Shown piece by piece: positions 63,645-64,000 of a stretch of DNA of 64,000 nt (positions are counted from its first letter, which is position 1; every line of letters begins with the position of its first letter). The notes beneath the pieces were generated by a model that ran no database searches, was not told the origin of the DNA, and saw only the letters and a list, made by a program, of their open reading frames with translations. The stretch spans positions 21,283-85,282 of the forward strand of contig JALGZR010000019.1 of the NCBI GenBank assembly GCA_025774805.1, read 5' to 3'. The position numbers and the translations under genes were made by a program. This stretch comes from a bacterium. GTDB taxonomy: Bacteria; ARS69.

Positions 63645-64000
63645 GAGAATCAGCCGCAGGGCCAAGAGCGCGAGCACGCCCTGAAAGAGACGGCCGAACA
63701 CTTTCTCCGACATCCGGTGCAGGAGCTGCGTCCCGGCGAACGTCCCCGCGACGACGCAGGCGAGGAGGGGCAGAATGAGCCGGAGCTCGCCCGCGTAGTC
63801 GAAGCCGATCGAGAGAAAGGCCGGGATCTTCAGCAGGTGACCGAACGCCTGGATCGTCGCCTTCGTGGCGACGATGCGCTTGCGATCCAGATCATCCCGC
63901 AGAAAGAACGCGGCGAGGTAGGGACCGGCCGCGCCGACCACGATCGTGAGGAAGCCGCCCCCGAGCCCCGCCGGGACGAACACCCAGCGCGGAAAGTCGA
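63630..64000 (-). CDS. TauE/SafE-family membrane transporter (5' partial)
   Basis: The C-terminal ~123 residues of a TSUP-family (sulfite exporter TauE/SafE) protein: PAGLGGGFLTIVVG and four hydrophobic helices, with RKRIVATKATIQAFGHLLKI between. The frame is open to the window end, so the start lies beyond 64000. Members export sulfite, sulfoacetate or other small organosulfonates, or have unknown substrates. With a sulfite reductase operon on the same segment this is interesting, but at 50 kb distance the association is weak. Converges on the radical-SAM gene with a 15-bp overlap. Confidence 0.85.
   Translation of the reverse strand, partial: DFPRWVFVPAGLGGGFLTIVVGAAGPYLAAFFLRDDLDRKRIVATKATIQAFGHLLKIPAFLSIGFDYAGELRLILPLLACVVAGTFAGTQLLHRMSEKVFGRLFQGVLALLALRLILSPWV

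Overview
The window is a GC-rich (roughly two-thirds G+C) bacterial chromosome segment. It carries most of a reductive-type dissimilatory sulfite reductase (dsr) locus, its likely regulators, and about 40 kb of housekeeping and cell-surface genes. DsrD and a two-cysteine DsrC together with a DsrL-type NAD(P)H oxidoreductase, and the absence of dsrEFH, suggest sulfite/sulfate respiration or sulfur disproportionation rather than proteobacterial sulfur oxidation. A secreted-protein set ending in a W-G-x-[IV]-K-x-[LI]-Y-R tail, many lipoproteins, a TPP-II-like subtilase and dispersed palindromic repeats would fit an uncultured FCB-type lineage (Eisenbacteria/Krumholzibacteria-like). That placement is an impression, not a result.

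Region 1 (1-6.5 kb): dsrB (5' end outside the window), dsrD, a ferritin-like gene, dsrL, dsrN, HEAT-repeat and TPR genes, a 180-bp near-perfect palindrome, then dsrC. Region 2 (6.5-19.5 kb): a textbook sigma-54 promoter with an upstream dyad, followed by an almost gapless run: RsbRD-domain gene, dsrMKJOP, CoA-disulfide-reductase/rhodanese fusion, CysG-HemD-like siroheme enzyme, PhnD-like periplasmic protein, histidine kinase and NtrC-type sigma-54 activator. The activator therefore probably controls the operon that encodes it. Region 3 (19.6-21.7 kb): a lone receiver protein and a diheme c-type sensor kinase.

Region 4 (21.7-31.7 kb): a decayed junction, then a minus-strand surface polysaccharide cluster (glycosyltransferase, FAD protein, deacetylase, DUF547), a sulfotransferase, a response regulator with a four-Cys module, an HDOD gene, lipoprotein and small envelope genes. 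Region 5 (32-41.8 kb): a frameshifted hybrid kinase, a lipoprotein, a 1282-aa subtilase and two secreted tail-bearing proteins. Region 6 (41.8-52.6 kb, minus): a kinase-fold-like secreted protein with an Omp85-like barrel, then a complete F-type ATP synthase operon (atpZ-I-B-E-F-H-A-G-D-C). Region 7 (52.6-64 kb): a tandem duplicated secreted gene pair, an unknown gene, thiC, a lipoprotein, an MDR dehydrogenase, a broken recQ, a radical-SAM/DUF2344 protein and a partial TauE/SafE-family transporter.

The dsr genes form one functional unit. DsrAB reduces sulfite using siroheme (made by the CysG-like fusion, perhaps amidated by DsrN), DsrD stimulates it, DsrC carries the sulfur as a trisulfide, DsrMKJOP links DsrC to the quinone pool, and DsrL can supply electrons from NAD(P)H. 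The most noteworthy observations are the sigma-54/NtrC circuit on dsrMKJOP, the C-terminal W-G-x-I-K-x-L-Y-R tail, the split PhnD/kinase sensor, the two palindromic repeat families, and two broken genes (recQ and the hybrid kinase).
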